From: a virus | IMG/VR virus record: IMGVR_UViG_3300037189_028300 | Span: 1 to 20,751 of that record | Length of the DNA: 20,751 bases | Reading direction: 5' to 3' (one strand) | Part shown: positions 1-6,700 of the stretch, piece by piece | Layout: each line of letters starts with the position of its first letter | Position numbering within the stretch: the first letter of the stretch is position 1 | Notes under the pieces: generated by a model | What the model saw: only the letters and a program-made list of their open reading frames with translations | What the model was told of the DNA's origin: nothing | The model's database searches: none | Program-made: the position numbers and the translations under genes

Positions 1-870
1 ACCACTGGGGATCTTGTGGGCTGGGGCGCTGCTTCCGGCGAAACCAACATGGGCATTAACAACGACGTCTTTATCATTACTGGCGGCTTAGATCAGACGT
101 ATACGTTCTGGGTCAGGGCTGACAATGACACGCTAGGCGTTTACTCACCAGCCTCAGTAGCTGTTTCCGTGTTTGTTCCGGCCCCACCACCGCCAACCCC
201 AAGCCCTACACCTGAGCCAACTCCAACGCCGACCCCAGAGCCAACCCCAGAACCGCCAACACCAAGCCCTAGCGTGGCTCCTACCCCTACGCCAGAGCCT
301 TCTATAGAGCCGACCCCGACGCCTACGCCGGAACCAACTCCGACGCCGTCGCCAAGCCCAGAGGTGACCTATGAGCCGACACCGGACCCGACTGCCACAC
401 CCGAGCCGTCGCCCGAGCCAACAGAGACCCCTACGGACTCTCCTGCCCCTTCTGTTGATCCCAGCCCTGTACCTACTGACACACCTGGACCAATTGATCC
501 GGGCGCTGCTGTAGAGGCCGTTACGGAGGCCGTGGGAGAGGCTGTTGCAGCAGTTGGGGAGGCAGTAAGCGCTGCTGTTGACGCTGTTGCCAATCTTGGT
601 AACGAGATTACCGAGGAAGAGCGCAAAGAGGCACGAACGGTTGTTGGGCCAGCGGTCATCATGACCGTAATTGCTCAAGCCGCTGCATCTGCGGCTGCCA
701 TTAGATCAAGCAGCGGCGGCGGTGGGTTCAGCGGCGGCGGTGATGGTCCCAAGAAGCGCCCGGGAGGCGGGCGTGGAAAGTCGTCGGCACGAAACGCAAC
801 AAAGCCATCGCCGGCCAAGGCGCAAGATAGCAAGTCCACCAAAGGTGGACAGAGGAGAAACCTGAAGTGA
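1..870 (+). CDS. Fn3 / Pro-Thr stalk / membrane-anchored protein, 5' end missing
   Basis: The reading frame is open from the first base, so the gene starts upstream; a GTG at 16 is in frame but lies inside a domain. Window codons 1-59 look like the end of a fibronectin type III domain, including the YTFWVRADN strand. Codons 60 to about 160 are a Pro/Thr/Glu-rich stalk of PTPEPTPTP-type repeats. An Ala/Val/Glu-rich amphipathic helix follows (about 166-198), then a probable membrane segment (bases 637-702). The end is a Gly-rich patch and a strongly basic tail. No catalytic motif is seen. If the missing N-terminus holds a signal peptide, the topology would be Fn3 and stalk outside, basic tail inside; this is inference. 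It could instead be a virion protein. It overlaps the next gene by the sequence GTGA. Function unknown. Confidence 0.8.
   Translation, partial: TTGDLVGWGAASGETNMGINNDVFIITGGLDQTYTFWVRADNDTLGVYSPASVAVSVFVPAPPPPTPSPTPEPTPTPTPEPTPEPPTPSPSVAPTPTPEPSIEPTPTPTPEPTPTPSPSPEVTYEPTPDPTATPEPSPEPTETPTDSPAPSVDPSPVPTDTPGPIDPGAAVEAVTEAVGEAVAAVGEAVSAAVDAVANLGNEITEEERKEARTVVGPAVIMTVIAQAAASAAAIRSSSGGGGFSGGGDGPKKRPGGGRGKSSARNATKPSPAKAQDSKSTKGGQRRNLK
184..471 (+). repeat. Pro/Thr/Glu low-complexity coding repeat
   Basis: Degenerate tandem units of about 6-12 bases encode PTP, PEP and PTPEP motifs. The units differ at third codon positions, which suggests selection on the protein rather than recent slippage. An extended, rod-like stalk is the likely result. 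The long reverse-strand frames opposite this stretch are a by-product of its composition. Confidence 0.85.
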
Positions 871-1064
871 GCAAGTGGAAGAGCATTCTTACTCAAGCAA
901 TCAACGACGTAGTTGGACAATCTTGGACAATATTTGGACTTCTTGTTGGGTGGATCGTACTGCCCGATGGTGATACAAGGAACTTTGTGGGAACAACCCT
1001 TGCTATCTTGACTATTGCCTGGTTTGTCACAATGCCCCTGCGCGTCTCTGCCGAAGAAGAGTAA
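867..1064 (+). CDS. Small two-pass membrane protein
   Basis: A 65-residue protein with GTG start. AGAGGAG at 851-857 lies 9 bases before the start, and the start overlaps the TGA of the previous gene, so the two are probably translationally coupled. Two hydrophobic segments are visible, about residues 18-33 ([13 protein letters not shown]) and 40-58, joined by a short polar loop (PDGDTRN). The N-terminus is basic and the C-terminus ends AEEE. The two-helix form resembles small holins, but a better holin candidate lies next to the lysin at the other end of the window. It may act with the membrane-anchored protein upstream. No family is recognised. Confidence 0.75.
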   Translation: MSKWKSILTQAINDVVGQSWTIFGLLVGWIVLPDGDTRNFVGTTLAILTIAWFVTMPLRVSAEEE

Positions 1065-1069
1065 TCAAG

Positions 1070-1087
1070 AACCTTTTCTTTAAGGTT
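1070..1087 (+). promoter_or_regulatory. Inverted repeat upstream of the HNH promoter
   Basis: AACCTT, a six-base loop, then AAGGTT form a perfect 6-bp inverted repeat between the stop at 1064 and the -10 element at 1092. It could be an operator or a weak hairpin. There is no T tract after it, so it is not a good terminator. Confidence 0.3.
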
Positions 1088-1088
1088 A

Positions 1089-1097
1089 TGGTATGCT
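1089..1097 (+). promoter_or_regulatory. Extended -10 promoter, leaderless HNH gene
   Basis: TGG-TATGCT is an extended -10 element (TGn plus hexamer 1092-1097). Six bases separate it from the ATG at 1104, where transcription would be expected to start. No convincing -35 is seen 16-18 bases upstream. No Shine-Dalgarno sequence precedes the ATG, which fits a leaderless transcript. Confidence 0.5.
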
Positions 1098-1103
1098 CCC
1101 TGT

Positions 1104-1556
1104 ATGGAGCAGATTACCAAGCGCGGCAGACCTAAAACCGACCCTTTAGTTCGGTTTATTAACCATGTCTCAAAGGCGGAAAATGGCTGCTGGGAGTGGG
1201 CTGGCGCAAAGGACCCGTCTGGGTATGGGGCGTTCAAAGACCAGCACGGCAAGAAAATCAATGCCCACAAGTGGCACTACGAGCACGTAAACGGCCCCAT
1301 CCAAAAAGGCCTCCAGGTGGACCACTTGTGTAGAAATCGCAAATGCGTTAACCTTGAACATCTCGAGGTCGTGACTCCGAGAATGAACACCCGCAGGGGT
1401 GATGCCGGGAAGCTTCGGGCGACCCATTGCAGGCACGGTCACGAGTACACGTGGGAAAACACGTACTGGAGAAGGAATGGTGATCGGGAATGCCGAACCT
1501 GTAAGTATTACGGCGGCAGGCTTGACCCAGCGATTAGGGGGCTAAACCAAAGATAG
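1104..1556 (+). CDS. HNH endonuclease
   Basis: A 150-residue HNH nuclease of the kind common as free-standing genes in phages. The core is at about residues 53-92: D73-H74 (H74 the likely general base), C76 and C81, N83 and H86, within the motif VDHLCRNRKCVNLEHL. The N-terminal part has the usual GCWEWAG...GYG segment. A C-terminal putative zinc-binding group follows, C109-x3-H113 and C130-x2-C133. Such enzymes nick or cut double-stranded DNA and often act in homing; some assist packaging. It has no ribosome site; its ATG sits 6 bases after a -10 element, so it looks leaderless and separately transcribed. It is placed between membrane-protein genes and the tail module, consistent with an acquired cassette. 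The nuclease call is firm; its role is not. Confidence 0.92.
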   Translation: MEQITKRGRPKTDPLVRFINHVSKAENGCWEWAGAKDPSGYGAFKDQHGKKINAHKWHYEHVNGPIQKGLQVDHLCRNRKCVNLEHLEVVTPRMNTRRGDAGKLRATHCRHGHEYTWENTYWRRNGDRECRTCKYYGGRLDPAIRGLNQR

Positions 1557-1560
1557 CCCC
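1538..1560 (+). promoter_or_regulatory. Hairpin over the HNH stop codon
   Basis: GGGGCTA (1538-1544) pairs with TAGCCCC (1554-1560) across a 9-base loop. The TAG stop is inside the right arm and the ribosome site of the next gene starts 3 bases later. There is no T tract, so intrinsic termination is unlikely. It may affect translation of the next gene or mRNA stability. Confidence 0.35.
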
Positions 1561-1575
1561 GGAAAAGGAGAAAAA

Positions 1576-2013
1576 GTGAGCGAGGTAGCAAGGGAGACAA
1601 AGTTCTGGAAGAGCCTAGCCCCAAGTGGTCCATGGAGGGAATTCCAGTACCTAACCGAGACAAAGTGCGAGGGCAAGAGCCTTGGCGAATTTGTTGATTT
1701 CTGGTCCTCTGAGCTGGGGTACAGCAAGTCCTCTGTGTGGTCTTGGCTTCGCGGCGAGCGATCTATCCCAGCAAGCGCCGTGCGTAAGGCGGGGATTCAA
1801 GTTGACATTCAGGCTAGGGCGGTAAAGATTATCTCTTCCGAGTCCAACAGTGGGCTCCTGGCTCGTCAGTCAGCAATTGAAATGATGTGCAACGGCTGTA
1901 CGCTGGGGGACCGCTTTTGCCGAATTAGCGACTGCCCGCTTCGTCCATTTAGCCCTAAGCCGCTTCATCCGAAGGCAAATCCGATGGGCTGGAATAGGGT
2001 AGAAGCCGAATAG
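1576..2013 (+). CDS. Putative HTH protein with a C-terminal Cys cluster
   Basis: A 145-residue protein with GTG start; AAAAGGAG at 1563-1570 lies 5 bases upstream. Residues about 35-72 resemble a Cro/CI-type helix-turn-helix (SLGEFVDFWSSELGYSKSSV, then WLRGERSIPASAVRKA). Residues 105-125 carry a Cys cluster, C105-x2-C108-x6-C115-x4-C120 followed by PLRPF. A similar C-x2-C...C...CPLxPF element occurs in many small phage proteins and probably binds zinc. Putting the two together as a DNA-binding regulator is inference; no family name is assigned. It follows the HNH gene closely and precedes the tail promoter, whose upstream palindrome it might bind. Confidence 0.7.
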   Translation: MSEVARETKFWKSLAPSGPWREFQYLTETKCEGKSLGEFVDFWSSELGYSKSSVWSWLRGERSIPASAVRKAGIQVDIQARAVKIISSESNSGLLARQSAIEMMCNGCTLGDRFCRISDCPLRPFSPKPLHPKANPMGWNRVEAE

Positions 2014-2023
2014 TAGAATCTAC
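2013..2023 (+). promoter_or_regulatory. Palindrome upstream of tail-module promoter
   Basis: GTAGA-A-TCTAC is a perfect 5+1+5 palindrome. It begins on the last base of the stop codon of the HTH gene and ends 5 bases before the TTGCCC -35-like hexamer. An operator is possible, but an 11-base palindrome can arise by chance. Confidence 0.3.
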
Positions 2024-2028
2024 ACACC

Positions 2029-2056
2029 TTGCCCATAGAGTCAGATAGCGTATTAT
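2029..2056 (+). promoter_or_regulatory. Tail-module promoter, leaderless start
   Basis: A TTGCCC hexamer (2029-2034) and a TATTAT hexamer (2051-2056) are separated by 16 bases, a good match to a vegetative promoter. Only 7 bases (2057-2063) lie between the -10 and the GTG start of the tail terminator gene, so the transcript should begin at or next to the start codon. There is no ribosome site. Confidence 0.6.
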
Positions 2057-2063
2057 CCTCTTT

Positions 2064-2459
2064 GTGAAGGGAATCTATGAATCGCTATTCAGTAAACTTG
2101 GCGGGGATGCAACCTTGCAGACCTCGCTCAGCGGCACTGCTGGCGACAAGAAGATTTACCCGATCACTGCAACGGTCCGGACTGCCTTGCCAGCGATAAA
2201 GATTTCGGTGGAGAGCGGAACGTCTGACGCGGGTTTTGGGATCAATCGCCCAGAGGTGGAGTTGTTGGTGGTTTCGGCCACTGGGTCTCCGCAATTAAGC
2301 GAAATCTCAAACCGCATTGACGCTCTGATTAACACCAAGAACTTTCTCGGGTCGGGTATAACCGTTCATTTCGTTAAGAAAGTTGCCGAACGAGATGAAT
2401 ACGACGAGGCAACATTGGAGTATCGAAGGCGCCTTCGGTACAAATTGATAGTAGTTTGA
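2064..2459 (+). CDS. Tail terminator / tail completion protein (DUF3168-like)
   Basis: A 131-residue protein whose pattern fits the DUF3168/gpU-type tail terminator family: an N-terminal helix with ESLFSKLGGDATL, then DKKIYP, the ALPAIKISVESG strand, VELLVVSATG, a helix with ISNRIDALI, and a C-terminal strand RRRLRYKLIVV. Such proteins cap the tail tube and form the joint to the head. Position directly before the tube protein supports this. The GTG start is chosen because it opens the domain correctly. It lacks a ribosome site but has a -10 element 7 bases upstream, so leaderless translation is inferred. The assignment rests on pattern and gene order rather than on a unique motif. Confidence 0.72.
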   Translation: MKGIYESLFSKLGGDATLQTSLSGTAGDKKIYPITATVRTALPAIKISVESGTSDAGFGINRPEVELLVVSATGSPQLSEISNRIDALINTKNFLGSGITVHFVKKVAERDEYDEATLEYRRRLRYKLIVV

Positions 2460-2471
2460 GGAGTATATAGC

Positions 2472-3029
2472 ATGCTAACTCTAGGATCGGGTACCCTTTC
2501 GGTCGCCCCATGGGTCGCAGGTGTTGACCCAGCAAATGTCGCGGCAACGTATTCCACGATTTACACCATTGGTGAGGTCGGTGGCGATGTTGAGCTGAAC
2601 ATCGAGTTCCAGGAAGCCGAATTCCGCGGCCAGTCGAACTTCGTCATCGCCCGCGGCTACTACGGTGGCAACGTCACCGCAGCTGCCCGTTCGGTCGAGC
2701 TGAACTTCGAGAACCTTGCTCGCTTCTTCACGGTCGCGAAGACAACGGTAAGCACCGGCGCTGGCAACAGCAACATCATCAGCACGACACATAACGTGTT
2801 CACGACTGAGTATGATGACAAGCCAACGGCCATGTATGTGCGCTTTGTGCACACCCGAACCGACGACCCAGATAAGAAGGTTGTCGTTCACCTTTGGAAG
2901 GCGTTCTCAACCGCTCTGAACTTCCCGTTCATGCGTGAGGACATCTCGACGACGGACATTGACTTCAATGCCATCGTCGACACAACCCTTACCACGGATG
3001 CGATCATTCGAGTCGAAATCCAGAGCTAA
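2472..3029 (+). CDS. Major tail (tube) protein
   Basis: A 185-residue, mainly beta-strand protein with no membrane or catalytic motif, of the size usual for siphovirus tail tube subunits. It lies between the tail terminator and the chaperones, where the tube gene is expected. GAGGAG at 2458-2463 lies 8 bases before the ATG and overlaps the preceding stop. Codon use is distinctive: all eight Arg codons are CGN and many codons end in C (TTC, ATC, GTC, AAC), unlike the AGA/AGG-rich tape measure. This fits very high expression. A strong terminator follows, which would raise its transcript level over that of the downstream genes. The tube role is inferred from context, size and expression signs. 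Confidence 0.82.
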   Translation: MLTLGSGTLSVAPWVAGVDPANVAATYSTIYTIGEVGGDVELNIEFQEAEFRGQSNFVIARGYYGGNVTAAARSVELNFENLARFFTVAKTTVSTGAGNSNIISTTHNVFTTEYDDKPTAMYVRFVHTRTDDPDKKVVVHLWKAFSTALNFPFMREDISTTDIDFNAIVDTTLTTDAIIRVEIQS

Positions 3030-3056
3030 AACAGCTTTGGACCAGTGAGTCCACAG

Positions 3057-3086
3057 AACCCCCGAGGCTTGTCCTCGGGGGTTTTC
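3057..3086 (+). terminator. Intrinsic terminator after the major tail protein
   Basis: AACCCCCGAGG (3057-3067) pairs perfectly with CCTCGGGGGTT (3073-3083) across a 5-base loop, followed by TTC and a T-rich stretch to about 3092. The stem is 11 bp and GC-rich, a textbook factor-independent terminator. It lies 28 bases after the major tail protein stop. Partial read-through plus the promoter at 3119 would supply the downstream genes at lower levels. Confidence 0.93.
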
Positions 3087-3095
3087 TGCTTTATA

Positions 3096-3124
3096 AATAC
3101 ATATGGCGCTGGTTGCGCTATGAT
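3096..3124 (+). promoter_or_regulatory. Promoter for chaperones and tape measure
   Basis: TATGAT (3119-3124) is a good -10 element. AATACA (3096-3101), 17 bases upstream, is a weak -35 candidate matching TTGACA only in the last three bases. It lies between a terminator and the next gene, where a new promoter is expected. Transcription would start near 3131. Confidence 0.5.
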
Positions 3125-3126
3125 AT

Positions 3127-3151
3127 CCACACGGCGACTTGCCGTGATTGG
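3127..3151 (+). promoter_or_regulatory. 5'-UTR hairpin before the tail chaperones
   Basis: CACGGC (3130-3135) pairs with GCCGTG (3141-3146) across GACTT. CCA/TGG can extend the stem past a two-base bulge. The hairpin is upstream of the ribosome site and near the predicted transcript 5' end, so it could stabilise the mRNA; a protein-binding role is possible but not shown. Confidence 0.4.
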
Positions 3152-3174
3152 AATGTAGGGAGATAGAAGGAAAA

Positions 3175-3474
3175 ATGGCAAATCTAGTAGAAATTAGCCC
3201 TAAGAAGGCGCTTAACCTCAACGACCTGGCGGACCTTGAGGAGAAGTACGGTTCGGTCGACAAGATCGACTTTAACAAGTTTAACGTGCTCCGCTATGTA
3301 CTTTGGCTTGCGATCAAGCGCAACGAGCCAGAAGTTTCCGAGCGGGAAGTGGGCGATCGATTCGACATCAAGAGCATGCAGGACACCGTCACGAAGGTTC
3401 TTCGCGACAGCGGACTTTTGCCTGAAGAGCCTGAGGAGGGCGAACAGGCGGGAAAAGCACAAAATCCGGCGTAA
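3175..3474 (+). CDS. Tail assembly chaperone, G-type (unshifted product)
   Basis: A 99-residue acidic, helical protein (MANLVEISPKK...) made when no frameshift occurs. ATG at 3175 is preferred over a TTG at 3148 because a GGGAG/AGAAGGA ribosome region precedes it, although AGAAGGA is only 3 bases away. By analogy with lambda gpG, it coats and folds the tape measure protein and recruits tube subunits. The C-terminus (GEQAGKAQNPA) is read only by ribosomes that do not slip at 3450-3456. Placement between the tube protein and the tape measure, and the frameshift signal at its 3' end, identify it; its sequence alone would not. Confidence 0.88.
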   Translation: MANLVEISPKKALNLNDLADLEEKYGSVDKIDFNKFNVLRYVLWLAIKRNEPEVSEREVGDRFDIKSMQDTVTKVLRDSGLLPEEPEEGEQAGKAQNPA

Positions 3475-3788
3475 GTTGGTCAGATATTGATTGGGGAGTA
3501 ATTATGGGGTCATATGCAGATGCCTTTGGATATACGCCAACGGACTTCATGCATATGACCCTTCCCCAGATCGCCTCTTTCGGGCGCTACATGGAAGAGC
3601 GCGATAAGAAGAGTAAGTCTTCTTCAACGCACTCGAAGACTGGCGCAGGAAAGAAGATCCTTGATGCACCGGATAAGCAATCTTCTCTTGAAGCATTGGT
3701 CATGCAGTTTGGCAGCCCAGAAGCAAAGCAAAAGCTTCTGAACGAGCGCATTGAAGCGCTCCGCAAGCGATCCGAGGAAAAGAAGTAA
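3175..3788 (+). CDS. Tail assembly chaperone G-T fusion via -1 frameshift
   Basis: Predicted 204-residue product. Residues 1-94 are read in the G frame to the AAA at 3454-3456; the ribosome then slips back one base on GGGAAAA and continues with AGC at 3456, adding 110 residues to the TAA at 3786. The second frame is open from 3435, right after a TGA at 3432, so it covers the slip site. The joined sequence runs STKSGVSWSDIDWGVIMGSY and looks like continuous protein upstream of the internal ATG at 3504. By analogy with lambda gpGT, the T part binds the tube protein while the G part binds the tape measure. The stop is directly followed by the tape measure ATG. Confidence 0.87.
3433..3456 (+). 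promoter_or_regulatory. Programmed -1 frameshift signal
   Basis: The slippery heptamer GGGAAAA (3450-3456) is in the correct phase, G GGA AAA, so both tRNAs can re-pair in the -1 frame. GAGGAGGG (3433-3440) is a strong internal Shine-Dalgarno-like element ending 9 bases upstream. That distance is close to the arrangement that stimulates -1 slippage in E. coli dnaX. No strong downstream hairpin is obvious. The G-frame stop is at 3472-3474. Confidence 0.9.
3504..3788 (+). CDS. T-region open frame with its own possible start
   Basis: From ATG 3504 this frame gives 94 residues (MGSYADAFGYTPTDF...). GGGGAG at 3493-3498 is 5 bases upstream, so separate initiation is possible. However, the frame is coding-like further upstream (WSDIDWGVI) and the frameshift explains its translation, so a standalone T protein is the less likely main product. 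The second half is charged and rich in Lys, Ser and Glu, suggesting a flexible, helical C-terminus. Confidence 0.5.
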   Translation: MGSYADAFGYTPTDFMHMTLPQIASFGRYMEERDKKSKSSSTHSKTGAGKKILDAPDKQSSLEALVMQFGSPEAKQKLLNERIEALRKRSEEKK

Positions 3789-6700
3789 ATGGCCAAAGGT
3801 TTTGTTGAAGAAAACGTCCTTCTCGGATTAGTCGAATCTGTCGTTATTGCGGTAGAAGACGCTGGCCTTGCAAGAAACCCAGAGTCCGCTCGGGCATACA
3901 TAAAATCAAAATTTGGCGTTGATACATTTGCAATTGAGAACGATATTGACGAGGGCAAAAGGGTAGATGTCTCCGGCATAGAAGCAGCCATTAAGAGAAT
4001 CTATCAAGACGCAAGAATCCAGCCACATCTTTCCGCCGCAATCAAAGAACAGGGCGATGTTTATTCAAAAGGCACAGTTGATCAGATGCTCAGGGTCGTT
4101 AGCGGCTCTGCGCGTAGGGTAACTGCTTCCCCAACAAAACTTAGCGATGATGAGGTTAAGGGGCTTAGAGACGAGTTTATTAAAACCCTAAGCGCAATGG
4201 GTTACAGAAAGAGCTCCGCAGCAATTGATCGTTTCATTAAGGGACAAGCAAAAAAGGGAACACTTCGCGGGCAACTTACGCTAGAAGAGAGCAAGGTCAA
4301 AGGCGGGGAACCATATAAAGTTGTTGTCAAAGACCTTGTTATGCAGTTTGTTGCATCTCAAGCAAGAAAAAGCGTCATCACAAGAACGGTTAATAAAAGA
4401 GAAAACCCAACAAGGTATGCTGAAGAAACTGAAAAAATAAAAGAAATTCAATCGGCACTTGGCAAGCTAGGTTTTCCGACTAAGAAGGAAAAAAGCGGCG
4501 GAAGAGTAACCGGTACCGCAAGGTATATTCAAGAAATCAGTCTTAAAGATCCGCAAACCGCATCGTTTTTGATGGGCTTGCTTTTTTATGATGATAAAGG
4601 TAGACCAAGAAAAGATATTGCAGGCTTTACTGGGGACTGGTCATCTGTTGTTAGGGCAATTCGAGACACCCCAAGGGGAACTCCACTTGAAAGACTTCAG
4701 TCGGCAATAGATGCGGGAGAAATAGATAAAGGGATTCTAAGAGTTCTTAGCAGAAATCTTTCTGGGGCTACAAATCAAATCGTTGTTAAGCCCGGAAAAG
4801 ACGGAGGATTTGATCTTTCTGCGCTGCTAGAAACTTATAGCGATTCGACAGGACTCTTTGAGCGCCTATTCTCGACAATGACCGGCATTAAGGTTTCAGA
4901 AATTAAAAAAATTGCCAAGGAAACGCAAGGAGATCTTCAGCAAAAAGATGACGCAAAAGCGGCAAGGCAGTTAAAGAAGGTCACCGCACAAAGAAATCGT
5001 GCTGATAAGCAGGCTAAAGTTGCAAGGGCGCAAGAACTCGCGGCTGTTGAAGTGGTTGTTGCAAAAGATCTTCGTAAAGAACTTAAGCTTGGAAAAACAA
5101 CACTGAAAGATCACCTAGAAAAAAACCTTCTTAGAAGACTTGACGATATTATTGCAAAATTAAAGCAAACAGATCCCGCCAGCGGATTTAATATATACAA
5201 AGGAGAAAAAAGAGAAGAGCTTGTTGCTGATTCATTAAGAATTCAGTCAGAAATTAATCGAATTACTGGTGTTTTTACAAGGCTATCTGAGATTGATGGC
5301 CTTACGCAAAAGCAAAAGAAGGAGCTTAAAAACCTTGGATTAATTGTTGGCGTTTCTAAAACTCTTTCGAAAAAAATAGAATCTAAAGTTTCTTTGGCGA
5401 CCAATCGGCAGACGGGCTCTACGCAGCTGTCTACGCAGGCATTGAGCGCCATAGAAGAGGAAGCCAGAAAGATAGTAAGAGAAGGAAAAGTTGGCAACCA
5501 GGTTTTTAACACATTAGTAGCTAAGCTTTATGAGCCCGGATCAATTTATGAAGTAAAAAAAGATGATTTTACCGCCTTACTTACGGGGGCAGATCTTTCC
5601 GCAAAGCTTGAAAAAGAAACAAAGGATCAGCTTAAGGCTCTCTTCGGTGGAACAAGGGGGCTATTAGCAGCAGCAAAAAAGGAGCTAAAATCCTCAATCC
5701 AAGGGGTGCTAAATGAAAAGGGGGCCAAGGGAGTAAGTCCGGCCCATGATAGTTTTGTAAAACTAGTTATGGGCTACATTGCCCATGCCCAGAAAACCTA
5801 CGCCTCCGCAGACCCAAGGACCCGAGGCGAAATGATTGTTCCCTTTGCTGCTTCAATGCATCAGTTTCAAGAAGTAGAAAGATTCCTTATTGCAAAACAC
5901 TTGGGCGTGGACCCGTCGGCACTAAGGCCAAATACGTTTGAAAGATACTCACGCATATTGTTAATTTCTGCCCCTTTTATGGACTCAAAAACAGGGTCTT
6001 TGAAAAAGGAAAAAATGATAACGCTCAGGGGAAGAATTACGGGCGTTCCGGATGCTCACAGTGGTCAAGCTTACACTGAATTTTCTTTCCTTTCACAGCT
6101 TTTGTCTGGAACAATTAAGGATGTTTCGCTTTCAGGCAAGGCGGATTTTTTTAGAACTGTTGTTGGTCTTGCTGACATTGCTGAGCAGGAAGATGAAGTA
6201 AGAAAACTTACAAATCAAGCAGCTGCCGCCTTGGAGGCTGGAAAAACAAAAAAGGCTGAAGAAAAAACTTCGCGGGAAAAAGAGGCGCTTGAAGCAATTA
6301 GAAAGATTCTAGCTGGCGACAGGGCTGCATTTACCGATCCGGCAGAAATGCTCAAGCTTGTTTCGTATATCTCAAGCGCAAGGGGCGGAAAGCTTACTGC
6401 AACTAACTTTATTCAGTCGCTGCTCCAGAAAGCATCTGACCAGGGAAATCTCAACGCATCTAAGGCTGATCTTTCCAAGCTTGCTGGTCTATTCAAGATG
6501 GGCGCAGATGGCCAAATTGTTGGCCCTGGAACAAAGGCGCTTGTGGGTGCTGGCGGGCTTCCGCTTGCGAAACTTGCAGACGATCTTAGAAAGGCACTTG
6601 ACCCCAAGGCTGGCGATACGTCAGACATTGGAAAGGCCCTTGGCGAGACACTTAGAACATCTTTCCTAAAGGGTGGGGAACTATTTAAAAAGGTTGCAAC

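Noticed and set aside
184-471. CRISPR array
   Set aside because: The repeats are in-frame Pro/Thr codons of irregular length with no spacers.
154-678. Long reverse-strand frame opposite the Pro/Thr stalk
   Set aside because: Arg/Trp-rich translation is the mirror of Pro/Thr-rich codons; no ribosome site, and the forward strand has clear domain structure.
1070-1087. Terminator after the two-pass membrane protein
   Set aside because: The stem is only 6 bp and no T tract follows; kept only as an inverted repeat.
1104-1556. Homing endonuclease within an intron or intein
   Set aside because: The flanking genes are intact and no splice-type sequence or split frame is visible; it is free-standing.
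3148-3174. TTG start for the G chaperone
   Set aside because: It overlaps the 5'-UTR hairpin and adds residues unlike the rest; ATG 3175 has a purine-rich site.
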